A stretch of 64,000 bases of DNA from an uncultured Verrucomicrobia subdivision 3 bacterium (GTDB lineage Bacteria > Verrucomicrobiota > Verrucomicrobiia > Limisphaerales > UBA11358): positions 1-64,000 of the forward strand of contig CAITTG010000122.1 in the NCBI GenBank assembly GCA_903895255.1, given 5' to 3'. The translations under genes were made by a program, and so were the position numbers. Below the pieces are notes generated by a model. It saw only the letters and a list, made by a program, of their open reading frames with translations, did not search any database and was not told where the DNA came from. This document shows positions 7,602 to 15,891 of this stretch, piece after piece; the first letter of the stretch is position 1; each line of letters begins with the position of its first letter.

Positions 7602-9830
7602 ATGAATCCAGTTACCCGCCGGCTGCTGTTTGGGTTGTTCTTTTTATCCGGGTTTTCCAGCCTCGTTTATCAGGTGGTCTGGACGCGCATGGCGTTTGCC
7701 TCGTTTGGCATCATCACACCGGTGCTTTCGGTGGTGCTTTCCGTGTTCATGCTGGGACTGGCCGTGGGTTCGTGGCTGGGCGGCGGGGCCATTGCCGCCC
7801 TGACCCGCCGCAGCGGGCTTTCCGCCCTCGTTTTTTACGCCGGGGCGGAGTTGTTGATCGGACTCGGGGCGTTTGCGGTGCCGCGATTGTTTGCCGTCAG
7901 CGAAAGGATTTTACTGCCCGCGGGGCAGATGGATTCCCTGCCCTACCTGCTGTGCTCCGCGCTGGCGCTGGCCATCTCCATTTTTCCCTGGTGCGTGTGC
8001 ATGGGCACCACTTTTCCGTTCATGATGGGCTATTTTCGCGAGCATGCGACGGCTGGCGCGGGGAGTTTTAGCTTCCTCTACCTGGCAAATGTGCTCGGGG
8101 CCATGAGCGGCACCTTTTGCACGGCCGTGGTCCTGGTGGAAACCCTGGGGTTCCAGCACACCCTTTGGGTCGCCGCCGGGGGCAATTTCACCATCGCCAT
8201 CCTGAGTGTCTGGCTGGCCCGGGTCTCGCCCGGCCCGGCGGAAGCCCCCGTTAATACCCCGCTGGATACCGCTTCGGAAACCGCCGCGCCCGGGCGGACC
8301 GCCACCGCGCCGGACCGGCTGATCCAAGGGATGCTGTTCGCCACCGGCTTTACCGCCATGGCCATGGAAGTGGTTTGGACCCGGGCCTTCGCCGTGGTTT
8401 TAAAAACCCAGGTGTATTCCTTCGCACTGATTGTCTTCACCTATCTCGGGGCGACCTTTCTGGGCTCGCTGGTTTATCGCCGGGACTTGCGGCGCCAGCA
8501 AGTGCGTTCGCACGCGTTAGTGTTCTCCGCGCTGGCCATTGCCGCCTTCCTGCCCGTGCTGGTCAACGACCCCCGGCTGCTGGTTGAGCAGTTTTGGGTG
8601 CCCACCCTGGACCCCGTTAGCGCCTTGCTCCTGCTGGGCAGCATCGTGCCCTTCTGCGCCTTGCTCGGATATTTGACCCCCGGCCTGATTGATGAATATG
8701 CGGGCGGCCAGCCCAAACGCGCCGGGCGCGCTTACGCCATGAACGTGGTGGGTTGCATTCTCGGCCCGCTCGTGGCCTGCTATCTGTTGCTGCCCCTGAT
8801 CAGCGAACGCCAGGCGTTGCTCTGGCTGGGGCTGCCGTTTGTCGCCTTCTGGCTGGTCTTGAGCCGCTCCCAGACGTGGGTCCGGCGCGTCGGCTTCGGT
8901 CTGGTGCTGGCTGGAGTGCTATTGCAGATCACTTTTGGCTCCGAAACGTTTGAAGGTTTCCTGGCGCAAAAAAATCCCCACGTCACCGTCCGCCGGGATT
9001 ACCTGGCCTCCGTCATTTCCTTTGGCGGCCAGCGATCGGACAAAATGCTGCTGGTCAATGGCTTTGGCATGACCATTCTGACGCCCATCACCAAGTTCAT
9101 CGCCCACCTGCCGCTCGCCTACCACCAGGGCCCGCCGAAAACCATGCTCGTCATATGTTTTGGCATGGGCACCACATTTCGCTCCGCCCTGAGCTGGGGT
9201 GATGTGGATGTGACGGCGGTTGAACTGGTGCCCAGCGTCACCCAGGCCTTTGGCTTCTATCATCCCGACGCCGGTCAACTCCTGCAAAATCCCCATGGCC
9301 ACATCGTCATTGACGACGGCCGCCGGTATCTCAAACGCTGCGCAAAAACCTTTGATGTCATCGTGGTGGACCCGCCGCCGCCCGTGGAAGCCGCCGGCTC
9401 CAGCCTGCTCTTCTCCCGGGATTTCTATGCGCTGGCGAAACACAATTTGAACCCCCATGGCATTCTGCAAATGTGGTTCCCCGGTGGCGAAGGTGAAACC
9501 CTGACCACCCAGGCGGTCATTCGCTCCCTGAACGAATCGTTCCCGTATGTGCGGTGCTTTCCCTCGACCGAAGGCTGGGGTTTCCACCTGCTCGCCTCCC
9601 TGGAGCCCATCCCCGCGCTGGATGCCGCGGGACTGGCCGCGCGCATGCCCGCGAAGGCCCGCCAGGACCTCGTGGAATGGAACGAGCAGCCGGATGCCGC
9701 CGCCTATCTGGCCAGTGTGATCACCAATGAATATTCCCTGCCGACCGCGCTCAATCCCGACCTGAAGGTGCAAGTCACGGATGACCGCCCTTTTAACGAA
9801 TATTTCCTGCTCCGGCAGCTATTCCATTAA
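7602..9830 (+). CDS. membrane-fused spermidine-synthase-like protein
   Basis: A 742-residue fusion. The first about 450 residues are a multi-helix membrane region opening with a family block (GFSSLVYQVVWTR) that recurs near residue 248 (TAMAMEVVWTRAF), indicating an internally duplicated MFS-like fold. The last about 270 residues resemble a polyamine aminopropyltransferase: a nucleotide-binding loop LVICFGMGTTFRS, VTAVELVPSV, DDGRRYL, and VVDPPPP. The usual gatekeeper pattern D-(S/A)-x-D-P is replaced by DPPPP, so a polyamine substrate is doubtful. ATG 7602 is chosen because the longer frame upstream overlaps the broken mutY fragment. Downstream is RNase HIII; no functional link is evident. 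Confidence 0.8.
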   Translation: MNPVTRRLLFGLFFLSGFSSLVYQVVWTRMAFASFGIITPVLSVVLSVFMLGLAVGSWLGGGAIAALTRRSGLSALVFYAGAELLIGLGAFAVPRLFAVSERILLPAGQMDSLPYLLCSALALAISIFPWCVCMGTTFPFMMGYFREHATAGAGSFSFLYLANVLGAMSGTFCTAVVLVETLGFQHTLWVAAGGNFTIAILSVWLARVSPGPAEAPVNTPLDTASETAAPGRTATAPDRLIQGMLFATGFTAMAMEVVWTRAFAVVLKTQVYSFALIVFTYLGATFLGSLVYRRDLRRQQVRSHALVFSALAIAAFLPVLVNDPRLLVEQFWVPTLDPVSALLLLGSIVPFCALLGYLTPGLIDEYAGGQPKRAGRAYAMNVVGCILGPLVACYLLLPLISERQALLWLGLPFVAFWLVLSRSQTWVRRVGFGLVLAGVLLQITFGSETFEGFLAQKNPHVTVRRDYLASVISFGGQRSDKMLLVNGFGMTILTPITKFIAHLPLAYHQGPPKTMLVICFGMGTTFRSALSWGDVDVTAVELVPSVTQAFGFYHPDAGQLLQNPHGHIVIDDGRRYLKRCAKTFDVIVVDPPPPVEAAGSSLLFSRDFYALAKHNLNPHGILQMWFPGGEGETLTTQAVIRSLNESFPYVRCFPSTEGWGFHLLASLEPIPALDAAGLAARMPAKARQDLVEWNEQPDAAAYLASVITNEYSLPTALNPDLKVQVTDDRPFNEYFLLRQLFH

Positions 9831-9901
9831 TTCAGGCTGCACACGCCGCCGACAATAATTCCTGGTGTTCATTTTCGCTCGCAGCAGGTAATTTTGCCCC
9901 G

Positions 9902-10864
9902 GTGAATCCCATCACATCCTATACGTGCAAACTGACCGATGAACAGGCGGCCGCGCTGGAAACGGCCATCAGCTCGCGCGGCTTCAAATTCCGCGCAGTG
10001 CCTTATGCGCGCTTCGCCGGCGAGAAGGACAAAATCAACGTGGTGTTTTACGAGAGCGGCAAGCTGGTACTCCAGGGCAAGGGCACCCAGGAATTCATCG
10101 AGTTCGTGCTGGAACCCGAGGTGCTCAAGCAGGCCAGGCTGGGCTACGAGACACTGCTGAACCCCGACCTGCTGCTGCCCCGGCTGGGGGTGGATGAAAG
10201 CGGCAAGGGCGATTTTTTCGGCCCGCTCTGCATCGCCGGGGTTTATATCAATGAAGCCGTGATCAAAGCCTGGGAAGGCCAAGGCATCCGGGATTCCAAA
10301 AATATTTCCAGCGACAAACGCATGGCCGAGCTGGCCGACCTCATCCGCGACACGCCCGGCTGCGTCACCACGGTCGTCCCGATCGGCAACGAGGCCTACA
10401 ACCGGCTCTACACCAAAATGCGCAGTGTGAACGCCATGCTCGCCTGGGGCCACGCGCGGGTGATCGAAAATCTCCTGGGCCAGAAGCACCGGATGAATCC
10501 GCCGCCGGTGCGCGCGATCAGCGATCAATTCGCCGCCAGCAAAAGCGTGGTGGAAAAAGCCCTCATGACCAGCGGCAAGCAGATCGAATTGGTGCAGCGC
10601 CACAAAGCCGAGGAAGATCTCGCCGTGGCCGCCGCCTCGATCCTGGCGCGGGATGAATTTGTGAAAGGCCTGGCCAAGCTGGAGAAGCAGTATGCCATCA
10701 AACTGCCCAAGGGCGCCTCCAAGGCCGTGGATGACGTGGCGAAAACGATTTTCGAGGAACGCGGGGTGGACGGTCTGGCCAAAATAGCCAAGATGCATTT
10801 CCGCACGGCCTTGCGCGCGCAGGGGCTCCCCGAACCGCCGAAGACCGAATGGCGCAAGAGGTAA
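9902..10864 (+). CDS. rnhC: ribonuclease HIII
   Basis: Cleaves the RNA strand of RNA/DNA hybrids. A GTG start gives 320 residues: an N-terminal substrate-binding domain of about 90 residues, as in RNase HIII and not HII, then the catalytic fold with Asp98-Glu99 in GVDESGKGDFFGPL, a further acidic residue in ISDQF, and AAASILARDEF. The C-terminus IAKMHFRT is also typical. Gram-positive-style RNase HIII outside Firmicutes is known in several phyla. It lies 71 bases after the spermidine-synthase-like gene, on the same strand. Confidence 0.9.
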   Translation: MNPITSYTCKLTDEQAAALETAISSRGFKFRAVPYARFAGEKDKINVVFYESGKLVLQGKGTQEFIEFVLEPEVLKQARLGYETLLNPDLLLPRLGVDESGKGDFFGPLCIAGVYINEAVIKAWEGQGIRDSKNISSDKRMAELADLIRDTPGCVTTVVPIGNEAYNRLYTKMRSVNAMLAWGHARVIENLLGQKHRMNPPPVRAISDQFAASKSVVEKALMTSGKQIELVQRHKAEEDLAVAAASILARDEFVKGLAKLEKQYAIKLPKGASKAVDDVAKTIFEERGVDGLAKIAKMHFRTALRAQGLPEPPKTEWRKR

Positions 10865-10927
10865 AACACTTCCACCCGCCGTGGCACTTCATGTGAAACA
10901 TCCCCCCTCCAACCCAACCGCCAAGCT

Positions 10928-11380
10928 ATGAGAAAACTATTGCTCGGATTCATTATTCTCGGGACCAGCCTCCTGGGTCAGGCGCGCCTCATGCAAAGTT
11001 GGTCGTACCAAGAACTCTACGATCAAGCCGACCTGGTAGTCGTAGCCAAGCCAGAATCAACCCAGCCCACGGACGAACACTTCATCCTCCCCAACATCGC
11101 ACCGGATGTCCATGTGGTCGGTTTGTCCACGCATTTTTACATCAAGCTGGTCATGAAAGGGGACAAAACCATGAAAGCTCTGGTTCTGCATCACTGCCGG
11201 CTTGCGAATCCCGGCGAACTGATGATGAATGGCCCCGAACTTGCCGAGTTTGATCCCAAAGGATTTTCCAATTATCTGCTTTTTCTGCACCGGGAGGCGG
11301 ATGGACGTTACGCCCCCGTTTCCGGCCAAACGGATCCAATTTTATTTTCCATCCTGAAAATGGCGGGTGCCGCACGGTAG
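10928..11380 (+). CDS. small secreted protein, unknown
   Basis: 150 residues beginning with a signal-peptide-like MRKLLLGFIILGTSLLGQAR, so export is likely. The mature part has a beta-rich pattern (ADLVVVAKPE, THFYIKLVMKGD, YLLFLHREADGRY) with no cysteines that would suggest disulfides or haem. A comparable 'lipoprotein-like, LVV-AKP' layout occurs in uncharacterised proteins, but I cannot name the family. It follows rnhC by 63 bases and is followed by a long palindromic element. Confidence 0.6.
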   Translation: MRKLLLGFIILGTSLLGQARLMQSWSYQELYDQADLVVVAKPESTQPTDEHFILPNIAPDVHVVGLSTHFYIKLVMKGDKTMKALVLHHCRLANPGELMMNGPELAEFDPKGFSNYLLFLHREADGRYAPVSGQTDPILFSILKMAGAAR

Positions 11381-11409
11381 ATGGAGTTTAAAACCTGCCA
11401 CGCCAGCCT

Positions 11410-11588
11410 AGAGCATTGACAGAAATGATGTAGCGCTGCGAAGCGAGGATTTTGGGTTTTTGGCGAGACTTTGGCGAAGGCGCATACCCACTGCGGTCTG
11501 TGCCTGAGCCAAAACGAAGCCAAAAACCCAAAAGACCGCTTCCCGCAGGGTTCCCAACGCTGCGCTACAGCATTTATGGAAATGCTCT
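11410..11588. repeat. 179-bp imperfect inverted-repeat element (MITE-like)
   Basis: The left arm starts AGAGCATTGACAGAAATG and the right arm ends with its reverse complement (...GGAAATGCTCT). Matching blocks include TGTAGCGCTGCG against CGCTGCGCTACA, and TTTTGGGTTTTTGGC against GCCAAAAACCCAAAA. It has no coding capacity and lies between two convergent genes. Confidence 0.7.
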
Positions 11589-11590
11589 AA

Positions 11591-11626
11591 TAAAAAACGG
11601 CCAGGCGAAAATTCACCCGGCCGTTT
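11591..11626 (-). terminator. intrinsic terminator of ilvB
   Basis: On the minus strand, arms AAACGGCC and GGCCGTTT, extended by a partly paired GGGTG/CGCCT, are followed by TTTATT. It begins 20 bases after the ilvB stop codon. Confidence 0.8.
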
Positions 11627-11645
11627 GAATTTTATCCGGTCCCGC

Positions 11646-13538
11646 TTACGCTTTCCAGATCATGTCCGCCACCGTCTTGCCGGCGGGGATGAACGGAATC
11701 ACGTGCGTGGAATAAGGCGTGATCACGTCGAGCACATAAGGCTCTTCGGAATCCAGCATGCGTTGCATGGCGGCGCGCAGGTCCTTCTTGAACATCACGC
11801 GTTCGCATTTCACGCCGAAGGAATTGCAGACGCGGACGTAGTCAGGATAAATCTGGGCGCGTTCATCAGGGTTGCCCAGGTAGGTGTGACCGCGATTGCC
11901 GGCGTAGAAATTATCCTCCCACTGCACCACCATGCCGAGGTGCTGGTTGTTCAGGATGATGGCCTTGGCCGCGATTTTTTCAATGTGCGCGGTGGCGAGT
12001 TCCTGAATGTTCATCAGGAAGGAACCGTCGCCGTCAATATCCACGACCTGCTTGTCCGGCAGCGCCACTTTCACGCCCAGCGCGGCGGGGTAACCATAGC
12101 CCATGGAGCCCAGCCCGCCGCTGGTGATGAACTGGCGCGGGTATTTGTACTTGTACCATTGCCCGGCCCACATCTGATGCTGGCCGACGCCCGTGGTGAT
12201 GTACGCTTCGCCCTTGGTCAGTTCATAAAGCATTTCCACGACCATCTGCTGGAGAATCACCTGATCCTCGTGGCCCTGCATGTGGTCCACCATGTGGTCG
12301 CTAGTCGCGATTTCCGGCGTGATGCGGTAGGCGAACGGCGCCTTCTTCTGCCACTCGGCGATTTGCGCGAGCCAGGGGGTGTGCTTCTTGGTGATGGGCC
12401 GCGCTTCCAGCATCTTGTTCAGGCGCGTGAGCGTGTCCTTGATGTCGCCGACCACCGGCAGATTCGCCTTCCGGTTTTTGTTCAGCTCGGAAGCATCAAT
12501 GTCCACATGGACAATCGTGCCGTTCTTGCAAAATTCCTCGAACTTGCCGGTGACGCGGTCGTCGAAGCGCACGCCGAAGGCGAGCAGCAAATCCGCGCCG
12601 TCCTTCAGCTTGATCATCGGCGCGTCGAAACTCGTGCGGTACTCGTACTCGCCGTTGACCGCCCAGTTGGCGGAGGCGGAGCCGTGCATGCCCAGCCAGC
12701 GGAGGGAGAGCGGATGGGTTTCCGGGAAACCACCAATCCCCATGAGCGTGGTGGTCACGGGAATATTCGTCGCCTCGGCAAACTTGAGCAATTCCGCCGC
12801 CGCGCCGCTGCTGATGATGCCGCCGCCCACATACAACACCGGGCGCTCGGCCTTCTCGATCAGGCCCATGATTTCGTTCAAAGCGACCTCATCCGCCTTG
12901 AGATCCGGCTGGTTGTAACCGCGCAGGCCCTTCTTGATCTGTTCCAGGGTGGGCCAGACGGGCTGGGTCTTCTGCTGCTGAATATTCTTGGGGAAATCGA
13001 GCACCACCGGACCGGGCCGGCCGGACTGGGCGAGATAGAACGCCTCTTTCACGATGCGCGGAATGTCGTTGATGTCCGTGATCAGGTAGGAATGCTTCAC
13101 GATCGGCAGCGTCACGCCGATGATGTCGGTTTCCTGGAAAGCGCCGCGGCCAATCATGGCCTGGGTGACCTGGCCGGTGATGGCGATCAGCGGGCAGGAA
13201 TCCATGTAAGCATCCGCGATGGCGGTCACCAGGTTGGTGGCGCCCGGACCGCTGGTGCCCATGCACACGCCGGCTTTGCCGGTGGCGCGGGCATAACCTT
13301 CCGCCGCGAAGCTGCCGCCCTGCTCGTGGCGGGGGAGAATGGTGCGAATTTTGGATTTGGTCAGCGATTGGTGGATTTCCATGCTCGCGCCGCCGGGGTA
13401 GGCGAAGATGACCTCAACGCCTTCGCGCTCGAGCGCTTCCACAAAGATGTCCCGACCGAACATCACCGGACCGACCTCCGCGCGCGGGGCCGGAGCCGTT
13501 TTGGTTTTCGTTGCCGCATTTTCAGTTATTGTGCTCAT
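11646..13538 (-). CDS. ilvB: acetolactate synthase, large (catalytic) subunit
   Basis: A thiamine-diphosphate and FAD enzyme that makes acetolactate or acetohydroxybutyrate for valine, leucine and isoleucine. The 630 residues include catalytic Glu72 in RHEQGG, the PGATNLVTAIADAY block, the central FAD domain (FGVRFDDRVTGKF), and the ThDP motif GDGSFLMN. An N-terminal tail of about 25 Ala/Thr/Pro residues precedes the fold. No ilvN or ilvC is adjacent, so the regulatory subunit must lie elsewhere. A leader peptide and an attenuator precede it (13580-13700), indicating control by charged tRNA-Val. A terminator follows. Confidence 0.95.
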   Translation of the reverse strand: MSTITENAATKTKTAPAPRAEVGPVMFGRDIFVEALEREGVEVIFAYPGGASMEIHQSLTKSKIRTILPRHEQGGSFAAEGYARATGKAGVCMGTSGPGATNLVTAIADAYMDSCPLIAITGQVTQAMIGRGAFQETDIIGVTLPIVKHSYLITDINDIPRIVKEAFYLAQSGRPGPVVLDFPKNIQQQKTQPVWPTLEQIKKGLRGYNQPDLKADEVALNEIMGLIEKAERPVLYVGGGIISSGAAAELLKFAEATNIPVTTTLMGIGGFPETHPLSLRWLGMHGSASANWAVNGEYEYRTSFDAPMIKLKDGADLLLAFGVRFDDRVTGKFEEFCKNGTIVHVDIDASELNKNRKANLPVVGDIKDTLTRLNKMLEARPITKKHTPWLAQIAEWQKKAPFAYRITPEIATSDHMVDHMQGHEDQVILQQMVVEMLYELTKGEAYITTGVGQHQMWAGQWYKYKYPRQFITSGGLGSMGYGYPAALGVKVALPDKQVVDIDGDGSFLMNIQELATAHIEKIAAKAIILNNQHLGMVVQWEDNFYAGNRGHTYLGNPDERAQIYPDYVRVCNSFGVKCERVMFKKDLRAAMQRMLDSEEPYVLDVITPYSTHVIPFIPAGKTVADMIWKA

Positions 13539-13579
13539 GGATTGCTATGGTTTTGGCTGGTCAGCGGGCGCAGGTCAAA

Positions 13580-13612
13580 CAAAAAACCCACGACTTGGCC
13601 AGCCGTGGGTTC
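13580..13612 (-). terminator. attenuator hairpin upstream of ilvB
   Basis: On the minus strand, arms AACCCACG and CGTGGGTT (8 bp, 11-base loop) are followed by six T. It sits between the leader peptide stop and the ilvB start, 42 bases before the gene. Its 5' arm can instead pair with GCCGATGG in the leader peptide (13639-13646). Confidence 0.85.
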
Positions 13613-13628
13613 TTGTTAAAGTCTTCGA

Positions 13629-13700
13629 TCAACAAGAGCCATCGGCGCCGCCTACTACAGCGACTACCAGAACAGCTACTTTTGATACGGTATTCAACAT
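13629..13700 (-). CDS. ilvB leader peptide, valine-rich
   Basis: A 23-codon frame (ATG at 13700, TGA at 13629-13631). It contains seven valines and two leucines, including the block VAVLVVAVV at codons 8-16, followed by GGADGSC. A short frame with this run of branched-chain codons, placed directly before a transcription terminator and ilvB, matches the leader peptides of ilv attenuators (as in ilvBN and ilvGMEDA of enterobacteria). A promoter lies immediately upstream with the -10 box ending only seven bases before the ATG, so the message may start at or next to the start codon. No Shine-Dalgarno sequence is visible. Confidence 0.8.
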   Translation of the reverse strand: MLNTVSKVAVLVVAVVGGADGSC

Positions 13701-13707
13701 TTGCAAA

Positions 13708-13736
13708 AGTGTAAGGGGGGCCGGGGCCGGGGTCAA
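13708..13736 (-). promoter_or_regulatory. promoter of the ilv leader/ilvB unit
   Basis: On the minus strand, TTGACC (13736-13731) and TACACT (13713-13708) are separated by exactly 17 bases of C/G-rich DNA. The predicted start point is at about 13701, right at the leader peptide ATG. Confidence 0.65.
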
Positions 13737-13759
13737 GGGCGGATTTTTGAATTTTTGAA

Positions 13760-14163
13760 AGTGTTAATTGGTTAAATGGTTATTTGGATAATTTGTTAAA
13801 CATCTCATTTATGGCTGTTTGCGCATGACTCAAGGCGCCAGTCCAGGGATTGCGGAAGGAGAAAAAGTACGAGAAACTTGAAGATTCCACTTGATGGCGG
13901 GCGGCCAACCGCTTGGGCACGCGCTGGCCCCCTACCTGGTCATGGACCGGGCCGCTGCCCAAGGATGTCGTTTTCACCTTCATCGGGATAAATGTAGCCG
14001 GGGACCCTGGACAAAGGCTGTCCAGGGTCCAAAAAAATTTAAAATATTTTTAAGGTTATCGGTGCCCAGTTGCGATTGATGTGCAGCCGACCAGGCGCCA
14101 ACGGGGGCTGACCGCCTGCGAAATTTGTTTGACCCGCACCCCGGACAATTTACTTTCCCTCCG
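13760..14163. other. gene-free region between ilvB leader and rhodanese gene
   Basis: Short frames here lack codon bias or recognisable motifs. The only clear structure is the 12-bp-stem hairpin at 14002-14030. Confidence 0.5.
14002..14030. repeat. perfect 12-bp-stem hairpin
   Basis: Arms GGACCCTGGACA and TGTCCAGGGTCC enclose the loop AAGGC. It is followed on the plus strand by seven A, not T, so it does not look like a standard terminator in either direction. Confidence 0.6.
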
Positions 14164-14538
14164 ATGGATCATTCACCCGGTTTTTTAAAACTGACCAACG
14201 ATGCCAAAACGCGCATCAATGAAATCAGCGTGGCCGAGACGCGCGCCCGCCTGACGCAAAATCCGCGCGCGGTGCTGCTGGATGTCCGCGAGGATCACGA
14301 ATGGCAGGCCGGCCACGCGGCCGATGCCGTGCACTTGGGCAAGGGCATTTTGGAGCGCGACCTGGAAAAATTGTATCCCGACCCCGCCACTGAAATCCTG
14401 ATGTATTGCGGCGGCGGCTTCCGGTCGGCCCTCACCTGTGATGCCGCCCAAAAGATGGGTTACCGCAATGTGTCGTCGGTGACGGGCGGTTACAAAGCCC
14501 TGGTCCAGGCGGGCTGGAGCATCAAAACCGGGGCCTGA
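14164..14538 (+). CDS. rhodanese-domain protein
   Basis: A single rhodanese domain of 124 residues (ATG 14164). Conserved parts: the domain opening AVLLDVREDHEWQAGHAADAVHL, and the active-site loop YCGGGFRSAL with the persulfide-carrying cysteine. Family members move sulfane sulfur to acceptors such as thiols or cyanide; the natural acceptor here is unknown. The start is placed at MDHSPGF because upstream codons come from a TTG and lack conservation. The EamA-like transporter gene follows 15 bases later and is probably co-transcribed. Confidence 0.85.
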   Translation: MDHSPGFLKLTNDAKTRINEISVAETRARLTQNPRAVLLDVREDHEWQAGHAADAVHLGKGILERDLEKLYPDPATEILMYCGGGFRSALTCDAAQKMGYRNVSSVTGGYKALVQAGWSIKTGA

Positions 14539-14553
14539 CCGCCCGAACCCATC

Positions 14554-14988
14554 ATGGCCTCCGACTCGCACTGGTTTTTTTGGGCCCTGCTCTCCGCCGG
14601 ATTTGCGGCCCTGACGGCCATCTTTGCCAAAATCGGACTGGCGGGGGTGGATTCCGACCTGGCCACCCTGATTCGCACCGGGGTCATCTTGGTGGTGCTG
14701 GCCGGCTTTGTGTCGTATGCGAGCAAGTGGAGCAACCCCTTCCAACTCTCCGGCAAAACCTGGTTGTTCCTAGTCTTGTCCGGCCTGGCCACCGGGGCCT
14801 CGTGGGTGTGCTATTTCCGGGCGCTCAAAATGGGGGAGGCCTCCAAGGTGGCCCCCGTGGACAAGCTCAGTCTGGTACTGGTGGCGGTATTTGCGTTCCT
14901 CTTTTTGCATGAACGTCCTTCCGCCCGGGAGTGGACGGGCATCTTGATGGTAGGGGCGGGGGTTTTGGTGCTGGCGTTCAAGCGGTAG
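14554..14988 (+). CDS. EamA-family membrane transporter, single repeat
   Basis: 144 residues with five predicted membrane helices, equivalent to one EamA (DMT superfamily) repeat. Landmarks: FFWALLSAGFAALTAIFAKIG at the start, GLATGASWVCYFRALKMGEAS, KLSLVLVAVFAFLFLHERPS, and the closing GAGVLVLAFKR. Single-domain members are thought to work as dimers exporting small metabolites; the substrate cannot be told. It follows the rhodanese gene by 15 bases. Confidence 0.85.
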   Translation: MASDSHWFFWALLSAGFAALTAIFAKIGLAGVDSDLATLIRTGVILVVLAGFVSYASKWSNPFQLSGKTWLFLVLSGLATGASWVCYFRALKMGEASKVAPVDKLSLVLVAVFAFLFLHERPSAREWTGILMVGAGVLVLAFKR

Positions 14989-15107
14989 GTCGCACCGGGG
15001 AAGGCTATCGAGGTGAAAAGAGGCACGTCCGCCCTCACCCCGTCCCTCTCCCCCCGGAGAGGGGGAATTATCCTCAGCCGTAGGTTAACCAAGGCCGCTG
15101 GCGGCGC

Positions 15108-15833
15108 CTACCGGCGGCCATCGTACCAGAGATAGGATGCCTGCCGGCTGCCAAGGGTCTGGCGCTGCCGGAAAATGGCCAGCCAGAGAAAGCGCAAATG
15201 TTCGCGGGCGGTGTAAAGGTGCATTTTGCGCGCGGAGGTCACGAGCGGATGCCGGTGCAGGATGACGATCTTGCGGCCGGTTTTGGCGGCCAGGCGCTTG
15301 AGCCGCTGGCTGAGGTCCAGTTCTTCCGCCACAAACAATTCATGGCTGAACCCGCCAATTTCTCGAAAGGCGGCGGTTTCACAAAAAATGAACGATCCCG
15401 CCATCAAACGCCCCAGCCGGCTGCTCAGGTTCCAGATCCGGGTGATGACGGCGGCGGCGAACATGTATTCATCCAGCCGGATGGTCGCGCCCCCGGCCAG
15501 GCAGCGTCCGCCCAGGATTTGTTCGGCCACATCATCCAACAGCTCGGCACTGGGATGGGAGTCGGCATCCACGAACACCAGCCAGTCGCCGGTGGCGGCG
15601 GCGGCGCCGCAATTGCGAGCGCGGGCGATCTGGTTGATCGGCTCAAAAACCACCGTGGCCCCGGCGGCGGCGGCGATGGCGGCGGTTTTATCCGTGGAAT
15701 TATTGTCACAAACAATCAATTCCACGGCCCAGCCACGGCGCGTGAACGCGGCGGCGGCAGCCTGAATTTTCGCCAGGGAGGCGGCCAAAAGCCGTTCCTC
15801 GTTGAAGGCCGGGATGACCAGGGATATTTTCAC
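15108..15833 (-). CDS. family 2 glycosyltransferase
   Basis: A GT-A fold enzyme that moves a sugar from a nucleotide sugar. From the GTG at 15833 the protein starts in the family manner (KISLVIPAFNEERLL) and is 241 residues long; the upstream ATG at 15893 would add 20 unconserved residues and overlap the divergent cvpA-like start. Visible motifs: CDNNSTDKT, ARARNCGAAAATGDWLVFVDADS with the DxD-like metal site, and FVAEELDLSQRLK as the acceptor-side ED motif. It stands alone, so the glycan is unknown. The last 110 bases upstream of its neighbour hold a common CCCTCTCC...GGAGAGGG repeat (near 15045). Confidence 0.85.
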   Translation of the reverse strand: MKISLVIPAFNEERLLAASLAKIQAAAAAFTRRGWAVELIVCDNNSTDKTAAIAAAAGATVVFEPINQIARARNCGAAAATGDWLVFVDADSHPSAELLDDVAEQILGGRCLAGGATIRLDEYMFAAAVITRIWNLSSRLGRLMAGSFIFCETAAFREIGGFSHELFVAEELDLSQRLKRLAAKTGRKIVILHRHPLVTSARKMHLYTAREHLRFLWLAIFRQRQTLGSRQASYLWYDGRR

Positions 15834-15891
15834 CGGCGAAAGAATAGCATTTTCTGCGTGCTTTTTTAAGGGAATATTTTTAACTGTAGGC

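Noticed and set aside
11625..13619. A 664-codon plus-strand frame opposite ilvB.
   Set aside because: It is an antisense shadow of ilvB: its His/Ala/Gly-rich translation has no family features, and the ilvB frame has all catalytic motifs.
14002..14030. A transcription terminator at the 12-bp hairpin.
   Set aside because: It is followed by A on the plus strand, and on the minus strand by CCGGCTAC, so no U-tract in either direction.
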